A model generated the notes under the pieces. The model saw nothing but the letters and a program-made list of their open reading frames with translations. It did not search any database and was not told the origin of the DNA. 64,000 bases of DNA from positions 156,176 to 220,175 of the forward strand of contig NZ_REFV01000006.1 in assembly GCF_003688895.1 (NCBI RefSeq), written 5' to 3'. The first letter of the stretch is position 1. Each line of letters opens with the position of its first letter. Below, in pieces: positions 39,440 through 48,200 of the stretch. The translations under genes were made by a program, and so were the position numbers. The DNA comes from Dokdonia sinensis. GTDB taxonomy: Bacteria > Bacteroidota > Bacteroidia > Flavobacteriales > Flavobacteriaceae.

Positions 39440-39447
39440 TATTTTTG
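39440..39447 (+). promoter_or_regulatory. Candidate -7 promoter box (TATTTTTG)
   Basis: Matches TAnnTTTG, 24 bases before the peroxiredoxin ATG at 39472. No clear -33 at standard spacing. Its presence argues against the longer TTG-initiated frame from 39445. Confidence 0.4.
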
Positions 39448-39471
39448 CACCCGAATTCAAAATTGAAAACA

Positions 39472-40116
39472 ATGACTTTAGTAGGAAAAACATTTCCAAA
39501 CTTGAATGTAGACGCTATGGACGAAATGGGCGATACATTTAAAATCAATATTCTAGAAAAAGCAAAAACCGAAGGAAAGAAAGTGATCCTTTTCTGGTAC
39601 CCTAAAGATTTTACCTTTGTTTGCCCGACAGAGCTTCACGCTTTTCAAGCGGCACAGGAAGCCTTTGCAGACCGAAATACAATCGTAATAGGAGCATCTT
39701 GCGATACTCCAGAAGTACACTTTGCGTGGTTAAATACGGCCAAAGACAATGGTGGAATAGAAGGTGTCACCTACCCTATCCTTGCAGATTCTAACCGTAA
39801 CCTCGCAAACCAGCTCGGAATTCTTGATGTCACAAACGAGCGTTATGATGAAGAAACTGGAGCAGTTATGGTAGATGGTGATAACGTAACCTACAGAGCG
39901 ACATACCTGATCGATGAGGAGGGAACGGTTTTTCACGAAAGTGTTAACCATATGCCCCTAGGTCGTAACGTTGCTGAATTTTTAAGACTTGTAGATGCTT
40001 ACACACACGTGCAGGAAAAAGGAGAAGTTTGTCCTGCAAATTGGGAAGACGGTAAAGATGCAATGAATGCTAATCGTGACGGTGTAGCTCAGTACCTTGC
40101 GGCTCACGCAAACTAA
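39472..40116 (+). CDS. Typical 2-Cys peroxiredoxin
   Basis: The 214-residue enzyme has the peroxidatic cysteine in FTFVCPTE (Cys 51) and the resolving cysteine in KGEVCPANW (Cys 187), with the AhpC/Prx1 active-site Thr and the late Arg (DEEGTVFHES region). It reduces hydrogen peroxide and organic peroxides. ATG 39472 is chosen because MTLVGKTFPNL is the family start. It is followed by a thioredoxin gene 10 bases away, a plausible reducing partner. Confidence 0.95.
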   Translation: MTLVGKTFPNLNVDAMDEMGDTFKINILEKAKTEGKKVILFWYPKDFTFVCPTELHAFQAAQEAFADRNTIVIGASCDTPEVHFAWLNTAKDNGGIEGVTYPILADSNRNLANQLGILDVTNERYDEETGAVMVDGDNVTYRATYLIDEEGTVFHESVNHMPLGRNVAEFLRLVDAYTHVQEKGEVCPANWEDGKDAMNANRDGVAQYLAAHAN

Positions 40117-40126
40117 AACCGGACCT

Positions 40127-40441
40127 ATGATTCAAGAATTAGAACAAGATAACCTGGAACAACTCGTATCAGAAAATGATACGGTTGTCGTCCAGTACAG
40201 CGCGTCCTGGTGCGGGAATTGTCGCATTATGAAGCCTAAGTTTAAAAAACTAGCTTCAGAAAATGAGAACATAAAATTTGTAGTTGTAGATGCAGAGAAG
40301 CATCCAGAAAGCCGTAAAATGGCAACTGTAGATAACCTACCTACGTTTGCAACGTTCCAGAACGGAGCATTTAAAAATCAAGTACAGACGAACAAATTTG
40401 ACGTACTTAAAGACCTTTTAAATGAAGTTACCCCTAATTAA
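40127..40441 (+). CDS. Thioredoxin-family protein
   Basis: The 104-residue single-domain thioredoxin has active site WCGNC (Cys 29 and Cys 32; Asn-containing instead of the usual WCGPC) and the cis-proline segment VDNLPTFATF. ATG 40127 gives the standard length. Between a peroxiredoxin and a small conserved gene, it probably supplies electrons to the peroxiredoxin. The C-terminal 20 bases of its gene overlap the next start. Confidence 0.93.
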   Translation: MIQELEQDNLEQLVSENDTVVVQYSASWCGNCRIMKPKFKKLASENENIKFVVVDAEKHPESRKMATVDNLPTFATFQNGAFKNQVQTNKFDVLKDLLNEVTPN

Positions 40442-40679
40442 GCAACTCGTAAGTTTTATAGAGGAAAATGACCAAGATTTTGTTATTGAAGCCGTAGAGG
40501 TTTTAGAAAATCTCACAGAAGTTTCTTCTCTCAAGGATGACGAACTCGATACCATAGGAGAACTTATCTCAAATATGTACGGAGCACTAGAAGTACATAG
40601 TGATATGCGTTCTGGCACAGATAAGAAGACCGCACTCAATGGATTTATGAAACGCGTTATGGGTTCTATAGATACCTAA
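40422..40679 (+). CDS. Small conserved protein of the peroxiredoxin-thioredoxin operon (DUF6952-like)
   Basis: The 85-residue acidic helical protein has no recognised domain beyond what I recall as DUF6952, a small family found next to peroxiredoxin and thioredoxin genes in Flavobacteriaceae. Its ATG lies 20 bases inside the thioredoxin gene, in another frame, which suggests translational coupling. A role in the same redox process is an inference from position. Confidence 0.75.
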   Translation: MKLPLIKQLVSFIEENDQDFVIEAVEVLENLTEVSSLKDDELDTIGELISNMYGALEVHSDMRSGTDKKTALNGFMKRVMGSIDT

Positions 40680-40696
40680 AATGTGATCTTTGTATT

Positions 40697-40726
40697 AAAA
40701 AGCCTCGTTTATAACGGGGCTTTTTT
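40697..40726 (+). terminator. Intrinsic terminator of the peroxiredoxin operon
   Basis: AAAAAGCCTCGTT (40697-40709) pairs with AACGGGGCTTTTT (40713-40725), with a T run. Confidence 0.88.
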
Positions 40727-40842
40727 ATTTACCGCTTTCGCAAAAGAGAATTGCACCCTAAAAATATAGTTTAACGTTTGTTGCTAGCCTTTTAACCTCG
40801 CGTTAGGATAATAATCTAAAAGCCGTGCTTATATTAGGAGAT

Positions 40843-41220
40843 ATGATACAACAAGATAAGTGCGCCGATAAAAACAATGAATTTTTAACTGAAACTATAG
40901 AATACCTAGAAAATAAAGGGTTCGAAAATATCAAAGCAGATTTGGATGGGTATGAATCTCCTAAGTCTTTTAAAAGATCGTCTACAGGAAATTCTCTAAC
41001 TCCAGATATCATCGCCGAAAAGCGTGGCATTCCTTACATATTTGAAGTTAGTTTAAAATCTGCAAAACCTAAGTTACTCAAGACAAAATGGTTACTTTTT
41101 GATACACTTACAAAGATTAAAGACTACCGTTTTAGAATCGTAACAACCCGCGGTCACCTAAGCTTTACTCGTGACCTTATTGAGGAAGCAAAATTGAACA
41201 AAGAGTTCATTCGTATATAG
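40843..41220 (+). CDS. Small restriction-endonuclease-fold-like protein, function unknown
   Basis: The 125-residue protein shows TPDIIAEKRGIPYIFEVSLKSAK (about 52-74), which recalls the PD-x(n)-(D/E)-x-K core of PD-(D/E)xK nucleases. The lysine is two positions later than expected, so the catalytic centre may be modified or lost. The family occurs in Flavobacteriaceae without assigned function; Holliday-junction or repair roles are possible but not supported here. I chose ATG 40843; a GTG at 40825 in frame is an alternative. It is flanked by terminators and so is transcribed alone. Confidence 0.65.
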   Translation: MIQQDKCADKNNEFLTETIEYLENKGFENIKADLDGYESPKSFKRSSTGNSLTPDIIAEKRGIPYIFEVSLKSAKPKLLKTKWLLFDTLTKIKDYRFRIVTTRGHLSFTRDLIEEAKLNKEFIRI

Positions 41221-41241
41221 TATTAAATTAATTATAATATT

Positions 41242-41275
41242 AAACCCGCTCCATTCATTTTGAGCGGGTTTGTTG
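41242..41275 (+). terminator. Intrinsic terminator
   Basis: AAACCCGCTC (41242-41251) pairs with GAGCGGGTTT (41262-41271), just after the nuclease-like gene. Confidence 0.85.
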
Positions 41276-41325
41276 TATTATAGCGGTAATTTCTAAGAAA
41301 GTGTCATACTTTAAACCCAATCAAA

Positions 41326-44300
41326 TTGAAAGAATATTTACGTATCTCAAACATATCTAGGTTTTACATTCTTATTGTGACTACATTCTTTGTGAGTTGT
41401 GGTGTACAAGGTGACTTATATCGCGATAAATCAGTCACAACAACTCCTTTAAAAATAAAAGCGCAATCTTATAGAAGTATTTACTCCATTGCAAATGCTG
41501 GAGCATATCAAAAGGGGCCAAATGAACCCTTAATGATTGCAATGGGCAATTATCTCAGTGCAAATAGCAAAGAGGATGACTACCTCCTCTTTTTGGGCGA
41601 TAACGTACACGGAAACGATTTAGAAAAAGACATCAATAAACGTCAACTCCAGATACAACTCGAAACTTCTCAAAAATTTAAAGGTACTCCGCTATTTCTT
41701 CAGGGAGAACTGGACTGGAACGAAGGTGGTGTAGATGGTCTTGAAGATTTAGAAACATATATCGAAGATTTTTACAAGGAGGAAGATCACTTTTTACCTA
41801 AAAACGGCTGTCCCATAGAAACCATAGATGTAAGTGATGATATTGAACTTATTTTAATCAATTCCCAATGGTATATTGAGGATTGGAGTAAGATCAAAGG
41901 TTTGAATGATAAATGCCAGCTAAAAACACGTCTACAGTTTGAAAACCTATTGAGTAGTGAAATCAGAAAAGCTGCTCACAAAACCGTGATCATTGGGATG
42001 CATCACCCTTTATATACTAATGGAGTGTATGGTGGAGAAATTCCAATAGATGTGATGTATAAACCATCTCAAGAAAATGGTTTCATACCCTTCGGAGGAT
42101 TTTTGTGGTCATTCCTACGTTCGCAAGGTGGTTTATCTAAACAAGATCGTTTCAACCCAATAATGAATGACTTGATGAATATTGTTGAGCTTGCATCTAA
42201 TCAAGCAGAGCGGGTCATTGTCTTGTCCGGACACGAACGAACATTACAACACATAGACCACGAGAACATCCAGCAGGTAGTTGCTGGTACTGGCAGTTCA
42301 ATAAAAAGTGTAAGATTAGGGAAGCGCGGTCAATTTTCATCTACTAAAGCAGGATTCTCTGAAGTTCGTATTTACGACGATAACTCATCTACCATTCATT
42401 TTTTCACCTTAAACGACGACGGGACATTTAGCGAACTATACAACAATAAGCTTTTTGAACTAGAAGAAATGTACGATATGAGTACTTTGCCTACGTCATA
42501 TCCCAAGACTCAAAAAGCATCCATTTATCCAGCTGAAGATATTCAGGTAGATGCAAAATATGAAAAATTCTGGGGCAAACATTATCGTTACGTATACGGC
42601 ACAGAAGTCGAAGCCCCCATTGCGCTACTTGATACACTCTACGGGGGGCTAAAAGTTGAACGTGCTGGAGGAGGAAATCAAACGTTATCATTAAGGTTAG
42701 TGACTAAGGATGATAAGGAATACAATATGCGCGCAATTGCAAAAGATCCAATTGCCTTCCTCAAATCTTCAGGGTACAACGATCTAGACGAAGAATATTT
42801 TGATAATACTGTACCTGCCACAATCATAGAAGATTTTTATACTGCAGCTCACCCATATGGAGCCTTTGCCATACCAAGATTAGCGGGGGCAATAGAAGTA
42901 AATCACACCCACCCTATCCTCTATTACGTACCTAAACAGAAAGCTCTCGGTAATTTTAATGAAACTCACGGTGATAAACTCTATATGATTGTAGAGAAGC
43001 CTGATGGAGATTTTTCAAATTCACATATGTTTTCTAATAGTGAAGAAGTCGAGAGCACTCCAGACCTTTTTGAGGAACTGCGCGATGACGAAAACCGAAG
43101 ATTAGATGAACGTAGTTATATACGTGCCCGCATTTTTGATATGCTTATAGGCGATTGGGATAGACACGAGGACCAATGGCGATGGTCTGAAAAAGAAAAA
43201 GATTCGGCAAATATTGATATTACGGAGTACATTGCTGTCCCGAGAGATAGAGATCAGGTATTTGCAAATTTTGATGGACGGTTCATAGAAAAGCTTCAGA
43301 AAGTAATGAGTGGAACCCGCTCCTTTGGGAAATATGGGCCAGATATAGAGTTCATAGCGGAGTTTAGTGAGAGCGCCATAAATCTAGATCGTGCTCTCGT
43401 TGCTAGGTCGAGTAAGGAGGTTTGGTTAGAGGAAGTGGCCTACATACAGAAACATCTTACGCCAGAAATTGTGAGTAAAGCTTTTAAAGAAGCTCCTATT
43501 GAAGTTCAAGATGATGTATGGATGGGAATACAGGAGGATTTGCTTTCGCGAAAGCGTAACCTTAAAGACATCGTCCTACGCTATTACGAGTATTTTGCCA
43601 GTTTTCAAGTATTGAAAGGAACAGATAAAGATGATTACTTTGTGATTAACAATTTAAAAAATGGCGCTGTTCAAGTACAAGGTTTCCGAATAAAGGATGG
43701 CGAGAAAGGTGCTGTTTTGTTTGATCGCACATATACTCCCGATGAGACCCAAGAAATCTGGATTTACGGATTAGATGATACGGATACTTTTGAGGTTAAT
43801 GGCACCGAAAAAAGCGCTATTAAGGTCGTTATCGCTGGAGGTCTTGAAGAAGACACCTATACCGTTGAAGGCGGAAGAAACGTCAAGATTTTTGACCAGA
43901 AAAGCTATAAAAATACAATCCACTCAAAGGGTAAAGCTTCCTTCCACATAGATGACATTTATGAAAACCACGTATATGACAGCGAGAGACGTCCCGATGG
44001 TGGGATGGGTTTTGGTCTGGATATTTCGTACGATCCAGACAATGGTGTGACGCCACAGATCCAATTGAGTAAGAAGAAAATGGGTTTTGAACGCAACCCT
44101 TTTACGACAATGACTGAGATAAGTGCTCAGTACTTCTCACTCACCCAAGCCGCCGACTTTAATATGGCCTGGCATAGAAGTCACCTCTTTCACGACTGGA
44201 ATTTTAAAGCTTCTGGTAGAGTCACGACTGCAAACTACACGGAAAATTTCTTTGGAGTAGGAAATGAATCTACAAATAACTTTGGATCCTTTGACGCAAA

Positions 44301-45006
44301 TAGAATCCCACTACAAATAATTAAAGGTGGAATTGGGACCTATTATGACGGCGAGTACGGGACTTCTACATCGCTAGATGTTTTTTATGAACGATTTGAT
44401 ATTGATAATGCGCCTCAAAATAATAATCTACTGACGGATAGTGAATATGCTACTGCTAGGGGCATTTATCAGTATCATAGTGTAGATGATGAACGATTTA
44501 CAACCAGAGGAATGCATTTTAAATTAGTCGGTAGTTTCTCAGACGAGGTTAATAGCACAAAATCTGTAGCGCAATTTGATCCTTCGATTACATTTTGGAA
44601 TGCAATTGATAGATCACGAGATTTGGTTTTTAAAACACAGATCAACGCTCAACTGAGATTAGGTGACGACATTCCTTTTTATAAGTTAGCTCAACTTGGA
44701 GCAGCAAATGGATTGCGCAGTTATCGATTTGGGAGATTTCAAGGGCAACAAGCTTTATCAGGTTCTATAGATTTTGCTTATAAATTCAAACCCTTGCGTA
44801 CCTCATTTTTCCCATTGAGAATTCAAGGATTTGTAGGATATGATACTGGTCGCGTATGGATCTCCGAAGAACAAAGTAATACACTACACTATAGCTACGG
44901 CGGTGGCATAAAGTTGACCACAGCTTCTGTATTAAAAGCGAATGTCCAATATTTTACTGGACCTGAAGGTGGCAGACTTGGATTTGGGTTAAGCGTAGGT
45001 TTGTAA
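41326..45006 (+). CDS. Lipoprotein with degenerate metallophosphoesterase, kinase-like middle domain and Omp85-like barrel
   Basis: The 1,226-residue product starts with TTG (no ATG in frame before residue 71) and a lipoprotein-type signal ending FFVSCG. A calcineurin-like fold follows (about 45-385). Motif II is kept (FLGDNVH), but motif I reads IANAG instead of GDxG, motif III reads GELDW instead of GNHDW, and the last motif reads GHER instead of GHxH, so catalysis is doubtful. The middle region (about 440-780) has IGDWDRHEDQW and PRDRDQVF. The last ~330 residues form a BamA/Omp85-like barrel. It is convergent with an intact paralogue. Confidence 0.85.
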   Translation: MKEYLRISNISRFYILIVTTFFVSCGVQGDLYRDKSVTTTPLKIKAQSYRSIYSIANAGAYQKGPNEPLMIAMGNYLSANSKEDDYLLFLGDNVHGNDLEKDINKRQLQIQLETSQKFKGTPLFLQGELDWNEGGVDGLEDLETYIEDFYKEEDHFLPKNGCPIETIDVSDDIELILINSQWYIEDWSKIKGLNDKCQLKTRLQFENLLSSEIRKAAHKTVIIGMHHPLYTNGVYGGEIPIDVMYKPSQENGFIPFGGFLWSFLRSQGGLSKQDRFNPIMNDLMNIVELASNQAERVIVLSGHERTLQHIDHENIQQVVAGTGSSIKSVRLGKRGQFSSTKAGFSEVRIYDDNSSTIHFFTLNDDGTFSELYNNKLFELEEMYDMSTLPTSYPKTQKASIYPAEDIQVDAKYEKFWGKHYRYVYGTEVEAPIALLDTLYGGLKVERAGGGNQTLSLRLVTKDDKEYNMRAIAKDPIAFLKSSGYNDLDEEYFDNTVPATIIEDFYTAAHPYGAFAIPRLAGAIEVNHTHPILYYVPKQKALGNFNETHGDKLYMIVEKPDGDFSNSHMFSNSEEVESTPDLFEELRDDENRRLDERSYIRARIFDMLIGDWDRHEDQWRWSEKEKDSANIDITEYIAVPRDRDQVFANFDGRFIEKLQKVMSGTRSFGKYGPDIEFIAEFSESAINLDRALVARSSKEVWLEEVAYIQKHLTPEIVSKAFKEAPIEVQDDVWMGIQEDLLSRKRNLKDIVLRYYEYFASFQVLKGTDKDDYFVINNLKNGAVQVQGFRIKDGEKGAVLFDRTYTPDETQEIWIYGLDDTDTFEVNGTEKSAIKVVIAGGLEEDTYTVEGGRNVKIFDQKSYKNTIHSKGKASFHIDDIYENHVYDSERRPDGGMGFGLDISYDPDNGVTPQIQLSKKKMGFERNPFTTMTEISAQYFSLTQAADFNMAWHRSHLFHDWNFKASGRVTTANYTENFFGVGNESTNNFGSFDANRIPLQIIKGGIGTYYDGEYGTSTSLDVFYERFDIDNAPQNNNLLTDSEYATARGIYQYHSVDDERFTTRGMHFKLVGSFSDEVNSTKSVAQFDPSITFWNAIDRSRDLVFKTQINAQLRLGDDIPFYKLAQLGAANGLRSYRFGRFQGQQALSGSIDFAYKFKPLRTSFFPLRIQGFVGYDTGRVWISEEQSNTLHYSYGGGIKLTTASVLKANVQYFTGPEGGRLGFGLSVGL
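43542..43556. repeat. Dispersed palindrome copy in the phosphoesterase-barrel gene
   Basis: GCTTTCGCGAAAGCG, read as L-S-R-K-R in a helix-rich linker. Confidence 0.85.
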
Positions 45007-45023
45007 TATGATTTTCAAAATGT

Positions 45024-45188
45024 AAAAATGGCTTTCTAAAAAAGGAAGCCAATTTTTTATACAACCACCCCTAAATTTTGGAGGTGCTATTTATACTATA
45101 TTATAATCTAACTCCTAACCTAAAGTCAATTCTCATTCCATCTTCTCCCGCAAAGGCCCCTACCTGTCCAGATACGGTTTCTACCATA
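45024..45188 (-). pseudogene. 3' remnant of a third phosphoesterase-barrel gene
   Basis: This stretch duplicates the end of the downstream gene plus its terminator (45219-45380). On the minus strand, 45101-45187 still encodes 28 C-terminal residues, MVETVSGQVGAFAGEDGM and then RIDFRLGVRL and a stop, with one difference from the intact paralogue (Met for Val). Most base differences are synonymous, so the lost copy had evolved as a functional protein. The homology stops abruptly after the Met-Asn codons. It also serves as a terminator-like hairpin for the plus-strand gene (GGCTTTC 45030-45036 with GGAAGCC 45044-45050). Confidence 0.82.
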
Positions 45189-45218
45189 TTTCTAAATGAG
45201 ATAAAACGGAAAGTATAA

Positions 45219-45253
45219 AAAAATGACTCCAAAAAAGGTAGCCATTTTTTTAT
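45219..45253 (-). terminator. Imperfect terminator after the intact phosphoesterase-barrel gene
   Basis: ATGACTCC and GGTAGCCAT form an imperfect stem flanked by A and T runs; its duplicate lies at 45024-45059. Confidence 0.6.
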
Positions 45254-45293
45254 ACAACCACCCCTAAACTTTGGAGGTGCTATTTAAACTATA

Positions 45294-48200
45294 TCACAAT
45301 CTAACTCCTAACCTAAAGTCAATTCTTACACCATCTTCCCCCGCAAAAGCTCCTACTTGTCCAGACACAGTTTCGACCATATTAATCCAAAAACCACCTC
45401 CAAAGTCGTTGTGCCATCTTTTACTATCCTCACCATCTAACCAGACGCGACCTAAATCTGCACCTCCAAAAATTCCAATCTGAATGGGAATAAGACCCGT
45501 CTGGAAACGTTCAAAACTGTAGCGCAAATCTGCACTTCCAGCTAGGGCAGACTCGCCTATCCATCGTTGGAAACGGTACCCTCTCATTCCTGTGCGAGCT
45601 CCAAGTGCCGCACCCTGATAAAATTCAAAATCATCACCAAAGTTTATATGACTCTGCACGAGTGTCTTGAGAACGAGCTTCCTATTTCGCGAAAGCGCAT
45701 TATAAAATCCTATTTTAGGCTTGAAGTAAGCATACATTCTGTCTCCTGCGCTTAAATTGCGCTTCCCTCCTATGATTGCAGCAAACTCCATTCCTCTAGT
45801 AGGATTTGCCGCATTATCTGCACTCACATACGTATAGGCGCCCTCGAGTCCTACAAAAGACTGTCCTCCAAAAAAATTATCGAGCTCAGGAATAAATACT
45901 TCATTAATAAATCGACCGTCTGTTTCTTCGATTTCGATACGCTCAAAACTTGCAACAAAGCGCAACTTACTTCCAAATGTATTATCTGACTCTACACCTA
46001 TGCGGCCCATTATATTCCCATTGCGCACACGGTTATAATCTAGTCCAAGTTCGTCATCATTGTTCTCCGTTTCGTTTCCGAAACCAAAAAAGTTACTAGC
46101 AAAACTCTCGTTTGTGAAGCGTCCACCCACAATAAGATTCCATTGTCCGAAAGCATTTGCAAAGCTACCGCTGTAATTAAGGTCTACACCTTGTGTTGCA
46201 AAATAGTACCCTAGTTTAAAGGTATGTCTACTTGCAAATGGATCATCCTTAAAACCATTTGTCACAAAAACATCTGTTACTCCTATTAAAAATCCGTCGT
46301 CTGGATTAAATCCTATTGCTGGCAGAATTGAGTTCGAGCTACTAATTTTACGCTGAGGATCATAGGTATTAAAGTTGTAAATATTTGAAAACTTAAAATT
46401 TGCGCCTCCTCGTTGTTTTATGGTGTTTGGTTTTGTTTTATGTTCATAAACTTTTAAACGGCGCCCATCTTCTATATCATAAACATCATTATTCTGGCCT
46501 CCTACAATTTTCATCTTTATAGGTCTTTTTCCTTCTCCACTCACGTGAAAAGTATCGTCGTCATCTAAACCATAAATCCAAATCTCATTAGTATCACTTG
46601 CTTTTATCGTGCGATCTACAAATGGTTTCTGAATGTTTCCATCTTTAATTCTTGAAATTTGAACTCTAGTTTCGCTCTCATTACGCGTAATTTCAAAATG
46701 ATCATCCTTATCTGTTCCTGTAAGAATTACTAATGAAGACAAATAGTCATAATATTTTTCTGTGATTTTTACGATGTTTTCTCGGCGCTTGCGAAGGCTC
46801 TCTTTAATCTCATCTACACCTAAATCTTGAACCTCTTTCGGTAATTTCAGGAAGGCGCGATCGATTGCCTCGTCGGAAAGGTTTTCTTGTATATATGTTG
46901 CTTGAGCAAGCCAATCTTCCTTTACAGCATTCTTTACGAGTGAGCGATCAAGCTTGATTCCAGCTTCATTGAGCCATTTAATATTTTTGAGGTTTCCATC
47001 GTAGTTCTGAAACTGCTTCGTAGCAGGTATTAACGTTTTTAATACTCCTAAAAGAGCGCCGTCAAACTTTGAAAAAACCTGATCTCTATCTCTCGGAATG
47101 GGTCTATATATCTTCTTACCACCATTGTCAAAACGTGCCCACCTCCATTGATCTGCGTGTCTATCCCAATCGCCTATAAGCATATCAAAAACACGCGCCC
47201 GCAGATAAGCGTCTTCATCTAGTTGATATTCTTCGTCATCCCTGAGGTTTTCAAATAAGTCTTCTGTACTGTCTATAGCATCTGGATTACCAAAAGATGC
47301 TACATTAAGAAAGCCTTCATCAGGACGTTCTTCTATGATATAGAGCTCATTTCCATACTCATCATTATATTTTCCTAACGCTCTTTGTTTTGGAACATAA
47401 ATAAGTTTGGGGTTGGTGTGATATATTCCCACAGCGTCAGAAAGTTGGGCAACTGCAAGACTAGCGTAAGGATGGGCAGAGGTATAAAAATCTAATATAA
47501 CGTCTTCTGTAAACGTATCTTCAAATTCATCTTGAACAAACTTGTCTTTAAAAGCTACGGTCTGTAAAAACTGAACTGCACTCTTACGAATGGCTCTCAT
47601 ATTATAATTATGACCTTTACTGTCCCTTAGTCTCAAGGATCTTGTTTGATGACCGCCGCCCTTTCTGTCGACCGTAAAACCACCCATTAAAGTGTCTAAC
47701 AACGCTACTGGTGCTTCTACAGGTGTGCCATAGACTTCTCTATAATGGTCTCCCCAAATGGAACGGTGAACCTCGGAAACATCTGTATCCTCCTGTTGAT
47801 AAACAGTTGCCATCACCGTTTCTGGAAATACGGTAGGTAAGCTATCTAAATTTACTTCTTTACGTGGGGGAAACACCTCTGAAGTAAACAATAAAGAGGG
47901 TTCTCCCTTGTTAGCCGCAAAATAACGTACAGCAGATGACTCATCTTCATAAATATCTAAAATTGCAAAACCCTGACCTCCATAAGAGAATAGACCATCA
48001 TCTCCTAAGGCTGCTGCAGAGTTTTTTGCTCCAGCACCACTAACAATTTGTTTTATCCCATCATTTTCTATGTACTGAATACTATGTTCGTGCCCTGAGG
48101 CAAAAATTACTTTGTCTGTATCTTTTGCTAGGGTAGCGATACGCTTCATCAACTCATTATACCTTTTATTGTAGCGATCTTGAATTGATACACCTCCTTG

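Noticed and set aside
40733..40746. Palindrome-like CGCTTTCGCAAAAG after the peroxiredoxin operon
   Set aside because: The core is mutated (TTTCGCAAAA); perhaps a decayed copy, but not counted.
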